DNA from: Zopfochytrium polystomum
Taxonomy: Eukaryota > Chytridiomycota > Chytridiomycetes > Chytridiales > Chytridiaceae
Direction: 5' to 3'
Assembly: GCA_025765615.1 (NCBI GenBank)
Contig: JAIVFJ010000209.1
Span: forward strand, 1 to 64,000
Length of the DNA: 64,000 nt
Positions 11,210 through 22,476 of the stretch are shown piece after piece. Below the pieces are notes generated by a model. That model did no database searches and had not been told where the DNA came from. It was given only the letters and a program-made list of their open reading frames with translations. How positions within the stretch are numbered: position 1 is the stretch's first letter; each line of letters starts with the position of its first letter. The position numbers and the translations under genes were made by a program.

Positions 11210-12048
11210 CCTTGTGTTTCGTCTTTGATTCGCCGGATCGATCGATCGTTTAGGTTCCCTACGATCGTTCGTTACGTTCGTTCGGTTCGTCTGTCGATCG
11301 AATCGCTCGCTCGTTCGTTCGTTTGTTCGTTTTCGTCTGTGGATCCGCTCGCTCGCTCGCCGTCGCCGTCGTCGCTCGCCGTCGTTCGCGCGTCGTCGCT
11401 TGTCGTCCCGTTTCCGTCCCGCCAGGTCGCTCACTCAAAGTCAGGTCCCCGTTCCCGCTCGAAAATTTTGGCAAGATTCCCCCCTCCAGCAACACATCAA
11501 CACATGGAACACACTGCAATACGGCCTGGCCACGTACACTGTTCATGCACAATATCCACGTACAGTAATGCGTGTATCTATTGTATGCATGGAAAAAGAT
11601 CGCCGATTAACGTTAGGGTGCAGCAGCAGCAGCAGTAGCAGCAGCAGGAGGTGGTGGGTTTGCGGGCTGAAAGGTGGGAGGTGCGGAAGAAACCCCCAAT
11701 GCCTACTTGTGGTGAGCACTCGCTGTACGATGAAAGAAGCGTTGCAATTGTTGAGCCGAAGAAGCCAGTTAATAAATTGCTATGAATTTGGCATGCATAT
11801 ACCTTGAGAGCAAAGCGGGTATAGTCTATCAAAAGCTTATTGTTGGTGAAAAGAGGTAGCTTTTTTTCCAGTGTGTAAGGACAACAGCTGTTGAGCCTGC
11901 AACCTCAAATAAAAAGAGTATACCCCGCTTTTTAACTGATAACTTGTGAGGATTATCAATTTGACTTGACCAAACAGCGTTTCACAAAGTGACATAAGAC
12001 AGTCGGACCCTGTTTCTTATTATTTTCATGGGTTATTATTGTCCCTGC
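11210..12048. other. Upstream of the unrecognised gene; TCG-rich then AT-rich
   Basis: 11,220-11,420 is an unusual TCG/CGT-rich tract (repeated GATCG and TCGTTCG), probably promoter or 5' UTR sequence of the minus-strand gene. 11,520-11,640 has ACGTACA/GTGTATC-type motifs and a (CAG)n tract at about 11,620-11,646. The rest is AT-rich without recognised genes. Confidence 0.45.
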
Positions 12049-12316
12049 TGTCAGGAACAGGGCAGGACAGGGCAAGAGGGCAAGGCAGACAAGGAGCTAA
12101 GAGGAGTGATGATTGCATTGTAAACAATAATTCACTTGAGGGATGGGACAGGCCCCCCATCCCCCTTTTATACTCTTTGGGAGTCTTCATTGTCAAAGCT
12201 CAAGGACAGTTCCAGAAAGGACAATTACTGATGATACCAATGATGTCAGTGATACCAATGATACCAACAAGACAAGTCAGAAAGGCAAAGAAAGTTCCAG
12301 AAGGTGATTCATAACA
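12049..12316 (-). mobile_element. Solo chromovirus LTR, degraded
   Basis: 268-bp relative of the LTR at 31,454, reversed (TGTCAGGAACAGG...GATTCATAACA on the plus strand). Flanks are CCTGC and ACTGC, a 4/5 target duplication. The central GAA/TTC heat-shock-like block is missing and the TATA region reads TTTTATACTC on the plus strand. An old solo LTR. Confidence 0.85.
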
Positions 12317-14829
12317 ACTGCAAGCCAAACTACTGAGATTTGGACTGTCTCTTAGTTGCGACCATGTATATTATTATTATTATTATTATTATGCACTAAG
12401 TCAAAGGCCAAATGGCTCAGGCTGCTCCAAACTGGCAAGAGGCCCGCTAGCTCAGTGATGTAGAGTGCTCCCTTTGACGGGAGAGGTGCCAAGTTTGAGA
12501 CATGCTGGCTGATGCTGAGCGAATGATGCAGATATGCTAAGTCCTCCTTACTTTTGGAATCGGATTAGGATGATGTGCTTCAGTTCGTAGAAGTACAGAG
12601 TCCAGGTGTACACAGAGCTAACACAGAGCTGCTGCATAAGCTACAATGATGAAAGGCCTCATGAAAGGGTATGAGATCATAGGATTTTTTCTCCTTTCTT
12701 CATTGATGATTTTTACTATTTTCAAATAGTAGTTTATCCTGTTTTTCCTGTTTTTACTGTTTTATTTTTATTATTTGTTTGTTTGTTGTCTCTGTGTGTG
12801 TCTCTCTTTTCTTTTGTGGCTGTGAGTACTGTCTTGCTCTTTGCGCCAATCAGCTCTTCCCAGCTCCTCCACCCTTCTTGGCAGTTGAATGCCAAGAAAT
12901 GCCCCATGATTTTCTGAGCTTTCTTCCTTGTTTGATGGCTCAACCCCATTGTTTGGTGACTCACTCCTCTCTCTTTGTTTTACTTATTGTTTTGTTGTTT
13001 TGTATGTGTTAGGGTTGTAGTTTTGTCTGTGTTTTCCCTTCTTTTCTCCTCCTTCTTCCTTCACCCTGCTGATTCCAACCCTCATCTATTTAAGCATCGC
13101 ACTCCCATTCTTGTTGCCTCTTAGAACCTGTACCTGAAGTCTTCTTGCCTGCCCTTTCCTCTCCGCCTGTGTGTATGAGCTGGGGTTGCAGTCCCATGAC
13201 GATAGAATTGGGTCTCTTGGCCATTCATGTCAATATGCTGGGTTCAAGCCTCTGTGCACCTCACCATTCTGCAAACTGTTTAGGTTGGTATGAGGTAGAA
13301 GCTACTTGATGATGGAAGGGAGGGTAAATCTGTGATAGTGCCTTGCTGGTTCCTGTCCATACCCTGCTTATCCAGATCTCTCAAGGTGATATGAATGAGT
13401 TGGCTGGACAGGTATTCCTTTTCATGCTAATGCATGTTAGGCGGAACTGACTGGTTAGCAGCAAGAGGCACAAGACAGACCTGAACCTATTGTGACTGTC
13501 AGTTATTGTTCTCACAATGGCCATTGATTGGCCACTGAAGTCGAAAACTCTTCCTCAACTTTGCGTGACATTGTCTTGATGGGGAGAAGTGATCAGAGGA
13601 CACTCTTACACAGCTGTATTTGCCTGCTTCGGCTCTTTTCATTGATATTTAATGCACCCAGCTACGACGGACTGTGTGTATTGTGAGACTATACTCACTC
13701 CTTTGACCCTGGGATCTAGGCCCTAGAGTGAGGGAAAGCAAATAATAGGCTAAAACTAACTTTATTGGGCTGTTGTCTAGGGGATGTTTCAACCCTAATA
13801 CTTGCCTAGTCCACAAAGTATCCCTACTGATCTGTCTAACAGGGGTCTCAAACACAAAGAATGAACATTCAGAGGGAAAATCTTTGAGGGATTGGTGCCA
13901 GAGCACTGATTACTAGCGTGGCTGTGGGCCAATGCGAGGGGAAATGGAGGGCACTCCCAAGGGTGCAACACAACTGCAGAATAAAGAGAGAGAAGAGGGA
14001 AACAGGGGTTTTTATCTCAGGAACCTAATCTCAAATACAACAGGAGTGGTTAATAGTGACAGGACGGACAGGGCGCAACCTAGCGCCCTAGTCGTCACCA
14101 GCAACAGGGGGAGAGAGAAGGGAGTTGACTATGTAGGGGTCGGAAGGTTGCCAGTAGGCAACTCGCATGCAGAAACACCTGCAATTGTACACACACCCTG
14201 CCAGGCTGCGTCAGCACAATCACTCGACCAACAGGCTTTATCGCATCGCACTCGTACTCACACTTCTCACTCTCACAGCAATACAACCGAGGCAGGCACT
14301 TGTAGATCAAACTCTCAGGTGTCGGGGGCCGCATAGAGCGCAGCCACCAACACCCTCACAGGGACAGGAAGGTTGGGGACAACGACACCGTTGCTGTTGC
14401 CACCACCACCACCGTCGTCGCAGCAGGCGAGTGCCTGTGATGCTCACTGCAACACAGAGCCAGCAGTGTCACACAGTCGGTGGTGGGGCCAGCTGCATTC
14501 CCCACCTGCAGCCCCTTAAGAGGAGCCCCAGAAGGGATCATGTACTCACCTGGGTGTGTACCACCTCTCACTACCCTCACCTCTGTGAGCCAGATGGATT
14601 TGAAGGGACTCTGTATTGGTGCCAAAGGACAGAAATCAGATTGAAGAAAAAAGGAAAAAGCGAAATGGCCCAAAAACAGAGAGAGAGATAATTGACAAGT
14701 CAACCCCCTGAATTGGAGCATCCACCACAAATGCTCTAAGTCCCCCCCTAACCCTATGTGTGTATGTACAAGTGCCGAAAATAAATAATAAATTAGGCGG
14801 GCTTGGGGTACGGCCTGTCAGGCACCCCA
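12317..14829. other. Unassigned repeat-rich intergenic DNA
   Basis: No gene recognised. A tRNA-like A-box (CTAGCTCAGTG) with weak downstream B-box lies near 12,430-12,505 but does not fold well. 13,425-13,525 is an inverted copy of 4455-4560. 13,790-13,880 is an inverted copy of about 21,670-21,765 (AGACCCCTGTTAGACAGATC). 14,390-14,430 holds a (CCA)n tract. None was assigned to a known transposon family. Confidence 0.45.
12365..12392. repeat. (TTA)n microsatellite
   Basis: Nine or so ATT/TTA trinucleotides. The same kind of tract was the insertion target of the MULE at 41.3 kb. Confidence 0.85.
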
Positions 14830-15777
14830 TCCCTTGGCAGTCGGGCAGTCTCTGTTAGTCACTGAAAAAGAAAATATGTTGAGAAAACCCTGGCGCAACG
14901 GAAACTGTGAGGACAAAAGTAGTAAAAGCGACTTTATCACTGAGACCTTGGTGGAGTCTCACACATGGTTGCTCTTCAACAGTGCCAACCTGCTATTCCG
15001 ATTTCAGAATTTTCGTCCATCAATCAGCTTGCAACAAGCATTGTGTGCAACAGACATAATCTCTCCTGGACCATTTTCCCATTTGTACGGCATCAAACAA
15101 CTTCTAGAGTCACTATTTGTCACCACCACACTGTCGAGCAACTCCTCCGAATTTTCCAGCAACTGTTTTTCTCCTGCAACAGGATCGTAACTATGCGCAA
15201 TGCAATGTCATCCAACCTAAACTCTTTCGTCGGCATGTTTACTGGCAAGACACTGATGGAATTCAATGACTTTATTAGCAATCTTCAGGTCAAGGTCATT
15301 GGCAAAAAAAGGAATCCAGGAAGCTGGACAGACCTGTTCCCTCTCAAGAGGCCTTTCTGCAACGAGGTGGCCTACCATACGTATGTCACACATCTACCCA
15401 AGGATCAGTGGGACAGATGGCATTTCTGGCTGCACTGCTGAAATGGTGGGAACAGCACACCAGAGCTAAAGGCCAGTGAAACACTTTCACCAAACTATCT
15501 CTTTGTACTGACTGTCGCTGAGCAAGCTAATGCTGGACCAATTGTGGCTGTCAAAGCAACTGTCAAGTACTGGGTTCAGCATCAAATCATGACTTCATCA
15601 GAGCTCATGAATGCTGTGCTGAAGGTGCATGCCACCTTCATCAAGGAGAACGAAACGGCTTGGTCAGCGTTGATGATCAGGCTCCCAGACCTCACACTTG
15701 TTTGAGCACTGCTGCAAGCCAACTACAGTAGTACGATCCTACACCCCACCCCACACACACACACCCACACACAGAAA

Positions 15778-15812
<35 letters not shown>

Positions 15813-16338
15813 CTCTCTCTCTCTCTCTCTTGCCTGATGAAGCAGCAGTGGGCTCAGCAGGCTCCTGCCCCGACTCCAGAAAAACCCAGGTTCTCTATCT
15901 CTCACCGTCTCACACACGTGCACACACGCCCAAACTCTCTTCAATGCCCAAACCACCAGCCATGCCCAAGATGTGGCCTTTGGGATCACCTACACAAGTG
16001 CTCAACGCTTTGCCCTCGACCTTGCCTCACTTGCCTGGGCCATGACAAACCTGCCAACATTGCAGAATACCATGAGTCAGTCAATTCACTTGACTGTCCC
16101 TACTTCCTTCTGTGTGATGCCTGTGGCAGCATGGATCACCTTGACTACCAGAGCAATGATTGTCCCGGCCACATCCCCTGCCCTGTCTGCAGCCAAAGAA
16201 CCCACAAAACTAGGCACAATCATCGATTCCCCAAGAAAATTGCTCAGCTTGGGATAGCAGTGACTTGGGAGTTTTGTGCTGATCAGGTGAGGTCCATATT
16301 CTTTTGCCTTGCAGTATTGGTAATGCCTTCCTGATCAC
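14830..16338 (+). pseudogene. Broken coding sequence upstream of the Helitron relic, Cys-rich part
   Basis: Fragmented frames. 15,840-16,290 encodes a run of Cys/His motifs (CPRCGLWDHLHKC, CDACGSMDHLD, CPVCSQRTHK) resembling tandem zinc-ribbon or zinc-knuckle modules, followed by the Helitron-type region. 14,860-15,440 and 15,480-15,700 read as protein-like but interrupted sequence with no family recognised. Simple CA then CT repeats at about 15,780-15,830 interrupt it. It may be the N-terminal part of the same Helitron or a captured gene. Confidence 0.4.
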
Positions 16339-18184
16339 ATGCCCCAATTTGCATTTTTGACCTTCAGATTCGGGGCAAAGTTGTTGACAAGGACTGTCGC
16401 TGCCACTTCCTTGGCCCGATGCAGACAGCCTGTCCACTCTGCAATGCGATCATGTTCATTCAAGAGCAGACCAGCAGATCATCGAAAAAACCCCAAAGTT
16501 TTCCGCTCTGCTGCAGTCGTGGTCATGGTGACGCTGTTGATGACGTTCCAGAGGATGCTTATGGTGCTGCAGCTGATGATGCGGATCCTGAGGAGGATTT
16601 TGATTTGGGGACAGATGGTGATAATGGCTCGGATGATGACAATGCCAGCAGCAATGGTGGTGAGAGAAGGGTTAGGAGGCAGACAACTGTTACAATGTCC
16701 CAGTACTACTGCTACCAGCTCATGTACAGGCAGGGCTCTCACTTGCACCTGTACAGGAAACTCTTTCAGCAGCTGATTGTGGACCTCTATGTTTGTGTGG
16801 AGTCAAACTGACTGAATTTCATCCACCACAATCAGAAAGAGTTGAGAGCCGCAGATTATCATGGACTGCATGATGCTGTCAGGTCAGATGTGACAAACCC
16901 TCTTCAGGTGGGGAAGCAGGTAGTCCTTCCTTCCAGCTCACCTGGGTCACCACACTTTATTCGGCAGCATATACCAGGATGCAATGAGCATTGCACAAAA
17001 GTATGGGAAGCCAACTCTCTTCATCACCTTCACCTGCAATCCAACGTGGGCAGAGATCACAAGCAACCTGCTTCCTGGGCAGAGTGCTGTTGACAGACCT
17101 GACTTGGTGTCATGTGTGTTCAACTTGAAGCTAAAGAGCCTGCTGGAGGATTTGAAAACCTGCTTTGGCAAAAAGTTGCGGTGGTTTGGGTGGTGGAGTT
17201 TCAAAAGCGTGGCTTGCCCCATGCCCACATCGCCTCCTGGATAGACCCCCAGCGACACACCCCAGACCCCAGACAACCATGATCGATTTGTGAGTGCAGA
17301 GCTGTCCGACCCCTAGGAGGATCCAGAGCTTTACAGGATTGGCAAGGAGACCATGATTCACTCTTGCTCAGACTGTTGCAAACCTGCTGGTGCAACCAAG
17401 TGCACAAAGGGGTTTCCCAAGCCGTGGGTCAATCAGACAGAGGTTTCTCCTGAAGGTGGCGTCAAGTACCAGTGCAGAAATAATGGACGGCATTTCACCC
17501 TCCCACGTGGCTTTGAAGTGGACAACTGGTGGGTGGTTGCATTCAACTGGTATCTGTCCACAAAGTACCAGGCGCACATCAATGTGGAGATTTGCGCCAC
17601 CATGAGGGCATCAAATGCCTCATGAAATACTTGCACAAGGGCCATGACATGGCAAGGGTGACAGTGGGCTCTGGAGAGGTGGCTGTCTGCTTGGATGAGA
17701 TAAACAAGTTCCTTGACGCCTGCTATGTGTCTGCTCAGGATGCCGCCTTCCAGTTCCACATGCAAGGCCAGATCCCCTCAGTCACAAGGTTGGTTGTGCA
17801 TCTCCCTGACCAGCAGCCAGTATACTTTGACGAGGATGCTGACCTTGAGGAAGTCGCTGCCCTTTAGAGGGACTCCAAGCTTCTTGCTTTCTTCAGACTG
17901 AACGAGCATGATGAAGATGCAAGGAGGCTGTGCACTTTGAAGTTCCTGAGCACTATATGTGGAACCAGAGGCAGGCGAGGTGGGCAAAGCGTCAGAGGCA
18001 GCAGGGTGCAGGAACAATTGGCAGGATGTATGCAGCAAGCCCTCAGGACTCTGAGAGATATTTCCTCTGTGTTCTTCAGGCCAACGTCCAAGGCCCTACC
18101 TCTTTTGAGTACCTCTGGACTGTGGAAGGAGCCACCTTTGGAACGTTTCAGGAAGCCTGCATGCGACATGGCCTTGCTACTTAA
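16339..18184 (+). pseudogene. Helitron Rep/helicase-like protein, decayed
   Basis: Frameshifted and stop-containing, but collinear with the N-terminal half of eukaryotic Helitron proteins. In order: a CPLCNAIMF zinc motif followed by a CCSRGHG block (16,420-16,530); an acidic linker; YCYQLMYRQG and LFQQLIVDLYV (16,705-16,800); RAADYHGLHDA and GSPHFIRQH (16,845-16,970); KYGKPTLFITFTCNPTW (17,000-17,050); the KCTKGFPKPW, VDNWWVV and YQAHINVEICA blocks (17,400-17,600); IKCLMKYLHKGHDMA; and VHLPDQQPVYFDEDADLEE (17,610-17,865). The frame then shifts to HYMWNQRQARW through a TIGRMYAASP block, stopping at 18,182. The catalytic HUH/Tyr region is disrupted and the helicase domain is absent. An inactive relic. 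Confidence 0.85.
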
Positions 18185-18248
18185 TAAATTTCCTTCCCTC
18201 TTTCTTTTTTTTTTGCAAGGACTGTTTATAAGTCAACAGGCACCCCTA

Positions 18249-18272
18249 GTGTATATATATATATATATATAT
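18249..18272. repeat. (TA)n microsatellite
   Basis: About eleven TA units immediately before the tRNA-Val-bearing dispersed repeat. Confidence 0.85.
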
Positions 18273-18275
18273 GTG

Positions 18276-19084
18276 GGGATGGGACTAGAAAAGGTGCCTT
18301 TAGCAATAAGCTGATGGAACTCAGCTTTGCATTCAGGGTTTAGTTGTTGTCCGTATCTGACAACAGAGAGAGCGTTCTAGACAGTTGTACCTAAACCATC
18401 CCCCTCCTGGGAACAGGCTTGCTGTCAGCTCCCAGGTGGCACGCTCACTGCCATGAAACTTTCACAGCTTCACTTTTTCATTCATTTCCACTGGACTGGT
18501 AGTCCTTTGTCGTGAAAACAAAATTTTTGGGCACTGATCCGCGTTTCTACGCCTAAGTGTGTAAGGTCACATGGTGTAGTTGGTTATCACGTCTGTCTAA
18601 CACACAGACGGTCTCCAGTCCGAGTCTGGATGTGACCACAAGCTGTGTGGATGTATGTTATGTACTGTTCTTCTCACCAAAAATGTCTGTCTTGCGTCGA
18701 ACTGACATGATTTGAAGCAAGAGGGCCTAGACAGATGGCCAGACATTGAGAAAAAAGGTGCGAGATTCATTGAAAAAGACGAAAAACGAAAGAAAAAGGA
18801 GGGGAAAAAGAGAAGAGAAAGAAGAGGAAGAAAATTTCAGCAACGATATCAAAAAGGGAAGAGCTTCGATTCCTTGACAATTAAAACAGGCAAACTTTGG
18901 GGACAGGGCCAAGACTTGCGTCGGTCTGGAACTTTTTTTCAAACCAATGCGCATCTGTTTGGGCAGGGCATTTTTTTTTTTTTTTCTGATGCAACAACGA
19001 TACGATATCTACTTAATTACTGTTCAATTTGGCAAAAGTTTGTTGAGGAAAGCAGCAGTTTGCCAGATTCCAATGTCTGGGAAA
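18276..19084 (+). repeat. tRNA-Val-bearing dispersed repeat, copy A
   Basis: Homologous to 59,978-60,955 over the whole length: shared CTGATGGAACTCAGCTTTGC, CAACAGAGAGAG, a CATGAAACTTTCAC block, the tRNA-Val, and downstream AACGATATCAAAAAGGGAAG and GGACAGGGCCAAGACTTGC. It ends at GTCTGGGAAAG, where a truncated chromovirus abuts. No protein is encoded. The unit may be a tRNA gene duplicated with its flanks or a tRNA-headed non-autonomous element. Confidence 0.8.
18565..18638 (+). tRNA. tRNA-Val(AAC), possibly degenerate
   Basis: 74 nt. Acceptor GGTCACA pairs with TGTGACC, and anticodon stem TCTGT/ACAGA encloses loop CTAACAC (anticodon AAC). The T-loop reads TCCGAGT where TTCGAGT is expected, so the B-box has one change relative to the copy at 60,353. 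It may be a drifting duplicate. Confidence 0.6.
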
Positions 19085-19253
19085 GAGATCACTGTAGACA
19101 ACAAGCCCCACTGCTGAAGAGCACAGCAACCTGGGCCCATCAGACCTTTTGCTGGCATCCAAGCCACCAAAAGAATATCTCCCTTATGCTCTTATGCTGA
19201 TGTGTTTTCCAAGACCTGGACAGACCTTGCACCTGAAGGGGGGAGATGGTTTC

Positions 19254-19867
19254 TGCTGGAGTTTGCACACATTACCTACACCTTTTAAGATCCTCTGACC
19301 TGTCTTCAAGAGTAACGATAAGTTAAGATGGCATATGGGCTGATCCCAGTGTCATCTACACTTTTCTCAATCTCCGACACTGTATGAGTGCTTAGAGGTG
19401 GTTTCAATAAACTCTATCTCTCAGAGCTAAAAGGCTATCACCAAAGTCTGATTCCTGAGACCACCTGCAGTATAAAAGGGGGAGCCCCAGCAGCTCCAGA
19501 GAAGCATCATCCCAGATCCTGATCACGTCTGCCTGCTCTCTCTCTCTACCCTCGAATACAACAAACAGAAACCATTATTCTTATCTGGGTCAACATACCC
19601 TCTACCTTGACCTGCGAAGCTCTTCAAGTTCTACCTCGGGTCGATACCTCGTTCGTATAGGGCGCTTCGCTCTTACAAGAAAAGGGTGTGCTGTGCACTC
19701 TAAACAAGACCAATCTGTCTGAGAGCATCGGCTCTCCATCTACTTTGGCAACAAAGGGCGCTACGCTCTTAACAAGAGAAGGGCTCACGCTCTAAACAAG
19801 CTTTATCGCTCCACGCCGACTCAAGTCTGTTGGTGCCCTTCTGACACGCCAGGCGCAATCACCAACA
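19254..19867 (+). mobile_element. Solo LTR of a second retrotransposon family, nested
   Basis: 614 bp starting TGCTGGAG and ending CACCAACA, flanked on both sides by the 5-bp duplication GTTTC (19,249-19,253 and 19,868-19,872). The uninterrupted site is preserved in the full-length chromovirus at 34,985-35,000. A TATAAAA box lies at 19,471. Toward the 3' end are related GGGCGCTTCGCTCTTAC / GGGCGCTACGCTCTTAAC phrases. Only one copy is visible in this window. Confidence 0.88.
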
Positions 19868-19887
19868 GTTTCACCCCACCATCCAAG

Positions 19888-21279
19888 ACACAGCTTTCAC
19901 TGCTTCCTGACAGTGTGTGGGCCCATGCTATTTCCAAGGACCCCAAGCCTCACACGATTCAAATCAGCCAAGAAGAGGAAAAACTTGAGATACTCAAGAC
20001 AAGGCATGATGCAGCAACAGCTGGACACCCAGGAGAGCACAAGACATATGAGCTTGTTTCCAGAGACTTCTACTGGCCAGGCATGAGGAAGTTCATCAAG
20101 AACTATGTCAGCAGCTGTGAAACCTGTTAAAGAAACAAATCCAGCAGACACAAGCCCTATGGACTTCTGGAGCCCCTCCCAGTTGCCATCAGCCCTTGGT
20201 CATCAATATCCATGGACTTCATTGTGAAACTGCCCACATCCCATGGATTTGACTCTATCCTTGTTGTCATCTGCAGAAGGACAAAGTTGGCCCATTTCAT
20301 CCCCTGCACTGAGAATATAGATGGACAAGGAACAGCAGACCTGTTTTTGCAGAACATATTCAGGCTCCATGGGCTGCCTCAGTCAATCATCAGTGACAGA
20401 GGACCTCAGTTCAGATCTCAATTTTGGAAAGCACTCACAGCAGCCCTTGGAATCAAGTCTCAACTGTCAACTGCTTATCACCCTCAGACTGATGGACAAA
20501 CAGAAAGAACAAACCAGACTCTGGAGCAGTATTTGAGGTGCTATGTCAGCTATCAACAGGATGATTGGCCCACCCTCCTTCCGCTGGCAGAATTTGCTCT
20601 CAACAATTCTCTCCACTCAAGCACCCAGCTATCTCCTTTCTTTGCAACCTATGGCTTCAATCCAAGAGGAGATCTTTTGGGACAAGAGATCCTATCCAAT
20701 GTCCAAGGTCCTGCTGTGGCTTCACACTTGCATAAGCTCAAGATCATCAGCATCTTCCTGGACTCCACCCTGAAGCAAGCCCAAGAAGAAAGATTTGCCA
20801 ACACTCACAGAATGGACCATGACCTCGCTGTGGGTCAGCAAGTTTGGCTTCTGAGGAAGAACTTGCAGACCAAAAGACCAAGTCCCAAGCTAGACAACCT
20901 CAAGTTGGGACCTTTCAAGATCTTGGAGCAAATCAATCCAGTCACCTTCAAGCTGGATCTCCCTGCATCCATGAAGATCCACCCAGTTTTCCATGTCAGC
21001 CTTTTGGAGAAGTTTGTGGCCAATTCCATTCCAGGCAGAGTTGTTCCTCCTCCTCCTCCAGTTGAGGTAGAGGGTGAAGAGGAATTTGAGGTTGAACAAA
21101 TCTTGGATGCCAAGTGGTTTGGAAGGACACTCAAGTTCCTTGTCAAGTGGAAAGGTTACTCAGATGCTGACAACACCTGGGAACCTGAGTCAAACATCAC
21201 TCAATGCCAAGACCTTCTGCTCAAGTTCAAGACCAGGTACCCCACCAAGTTGCAGAAGAGGCCTAAAAGGGGGAGATGA
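19888..21279 (+). pseudogene. Chromovirus integrase-chromodomain remnant
   Basis: Zinc-binding HHCC integrase N-terminus with a premature TAA replacing the Gln codon after the last CETC motif (about 20,128). Downstream an uninterrupted 355-aa frame (20,212-21,279) keeps the integrase catalytic core (MDFIVKL, SDRGPQF, QTDGQTERTNQTLEQ), the LGPFKILEQINP (GPY/F) module and a chromodomain (EQILDAKWFGR ... KWKGYSDADNTWEPES). Compared with the intact copy it lacks two residues in a QEDASRF segment. Probably not expressed as a functional polyprotein. Confidence 0.88.
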
Positions 21280-21597
21280 TGTTATAAATCACCCTCTGGA
21301 AACCTCTGGAACCTTCTAGAACATTCCTTCATGGAACCTTGTGGAACCTTCTGGAACCTTCTTTGCTTTCCTGACTTGTCTTGTTGTCATTGGTATCATT
21401 GGTATCATTGTATTACTAATTGCTCTTTCTGGAACTTTCTTTGAGTCTTGACAAGGAAGACTCTCAAAAGGGATAAAAGGGGGAAGGGGGACCTGTCGAC
21501 TCCCATCCCTCAAGTGAATTATTGTTTCCAATACAATCATCACTCCTCTCAGTTCCTTCTCTGCCTTGCCTTGCCTTGTCCTGCCATGTTCCTGACA
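21280..21597 (+). repeat. 3' LTR of the decayed chromovirus
   Basis: 318 bp, TGTTATAAATC...CCTGACA, preceded by the polypurine tract AAAAGGGGGAGATGA. Shorter than the 353-bp young LTR because one GAA/TTC repeat block is missing. A TATA-like GGATAAAAGGGGG is present. Confidence 0.9.
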
Positions 21598-22476
21598 CTT
21601 CTGTTTCCCCTTGCACCAGCCTGCAGCCACGTGAGTAATCAGTGCTCCTGCACCGATCCTTCAGAGGATTGTTCCTCTGAATGTTCATTCTTTGTGTTTG
21701 AGACCCCTGTTAGACAGATCAGTAGGGATACTTCGTGGACTAGGCAAGTAGTAGGGTTGAATGTATGTATTTACTCAATTGAACCGTACGTCAAAGAAGC
21801 AAAGTCCTTCACAGGGAAAAAAAAAAAAAGAAAATAGAAAACACAAAATGTTCTGTGGCCAGTGGCCACAAACCCAAACGCAAAGTCTCTTATATCAATA
21901 AGGGTGTTCAAGCCTCTCAAAACCAAAACAAAAAGGTTCAAAAGCGATCTTCTGACTGTTCAAGAAAACAACCGCACTCAGCAAGCTGCAACGAAAGAGT
22001 TGGCAGTCCAGCGCGTATCTGCAATCAGTTTGCTTGAAACGGTTACCTTGAGATTCATTGAGATTTTGACAGTTTTCGTCGTGGGAGGTTTGAACACCCC
22101 TAATTTTGTGCTGTGGCAGTATTAATAAATAGTTCGACAAACTTTGTTGCTGGGGAGGCCGCCTGTTTGTGCCGCCTCCAACTGAAAATTGACGTGAAAA
22201 AGAGGCAACAACCGATTTAATTCTCTGTCTCTCTCTCTGTCTCTGTCTTTCTGTCTCTGTCTCTCTCTCTCCCTCTCTCGCTCCCGCAGAAAATAAAAGA
22301 AAAAAAAACAATTAAAACCCGCCCCAACTCCAACTCCAAAAACAGACAAACGTCAATAGCAAAAAAGGAAAAAGAAAGGAAGAAGAAGAAGAGGAAGAAG
22401 AAAGGAAACCGAAAAGAAAGAAAGAATAACAAAAAAAAAAGAAAAAAGAAAAAACACACACACACACAGGCCACTC
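21598..22476. other. Intergenic, upstream of the GH47 gene
   Basis: 21,670-21,765 is a direct counterpart of the inverted repeat at 13.79-13.88 kb. 22,225-22,285 is a CT-rich tract, and 22,350-22,476 is an A/GA-rich leader with CACACACAC directly before the start codon. No gene recognised. Confidence 0.5.

Larger units (their letters stand above)
19085..21597 (+). mobile_element. Decayed chromovirus with intact 3' half
   Basis: Same family as 31,454-36,758. 19,100-19,210 matches the pol linker just before reverse transcriptase. The copy then jumps straight to sequence matching 34,955, so about 1.3 kb with reverse transcriptase and RNase H is deleted. A 614-bp solo LTR of another family is nested at 19,254-19,867. 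The integrase region follows, then the polypurine tract and a 3' LTR. The 5' LTR, gag and protease are absent, and the left end abuts the tRNA-Val repeat. Confidence 0.9.

Noticed and set aside
12430..12505. Possible tRNA at a CTAGCTCAGTG A-box
   Set aside because: Acceptor and anticodon stems do not pair consistently; left only as a remark in the intergenic entry.
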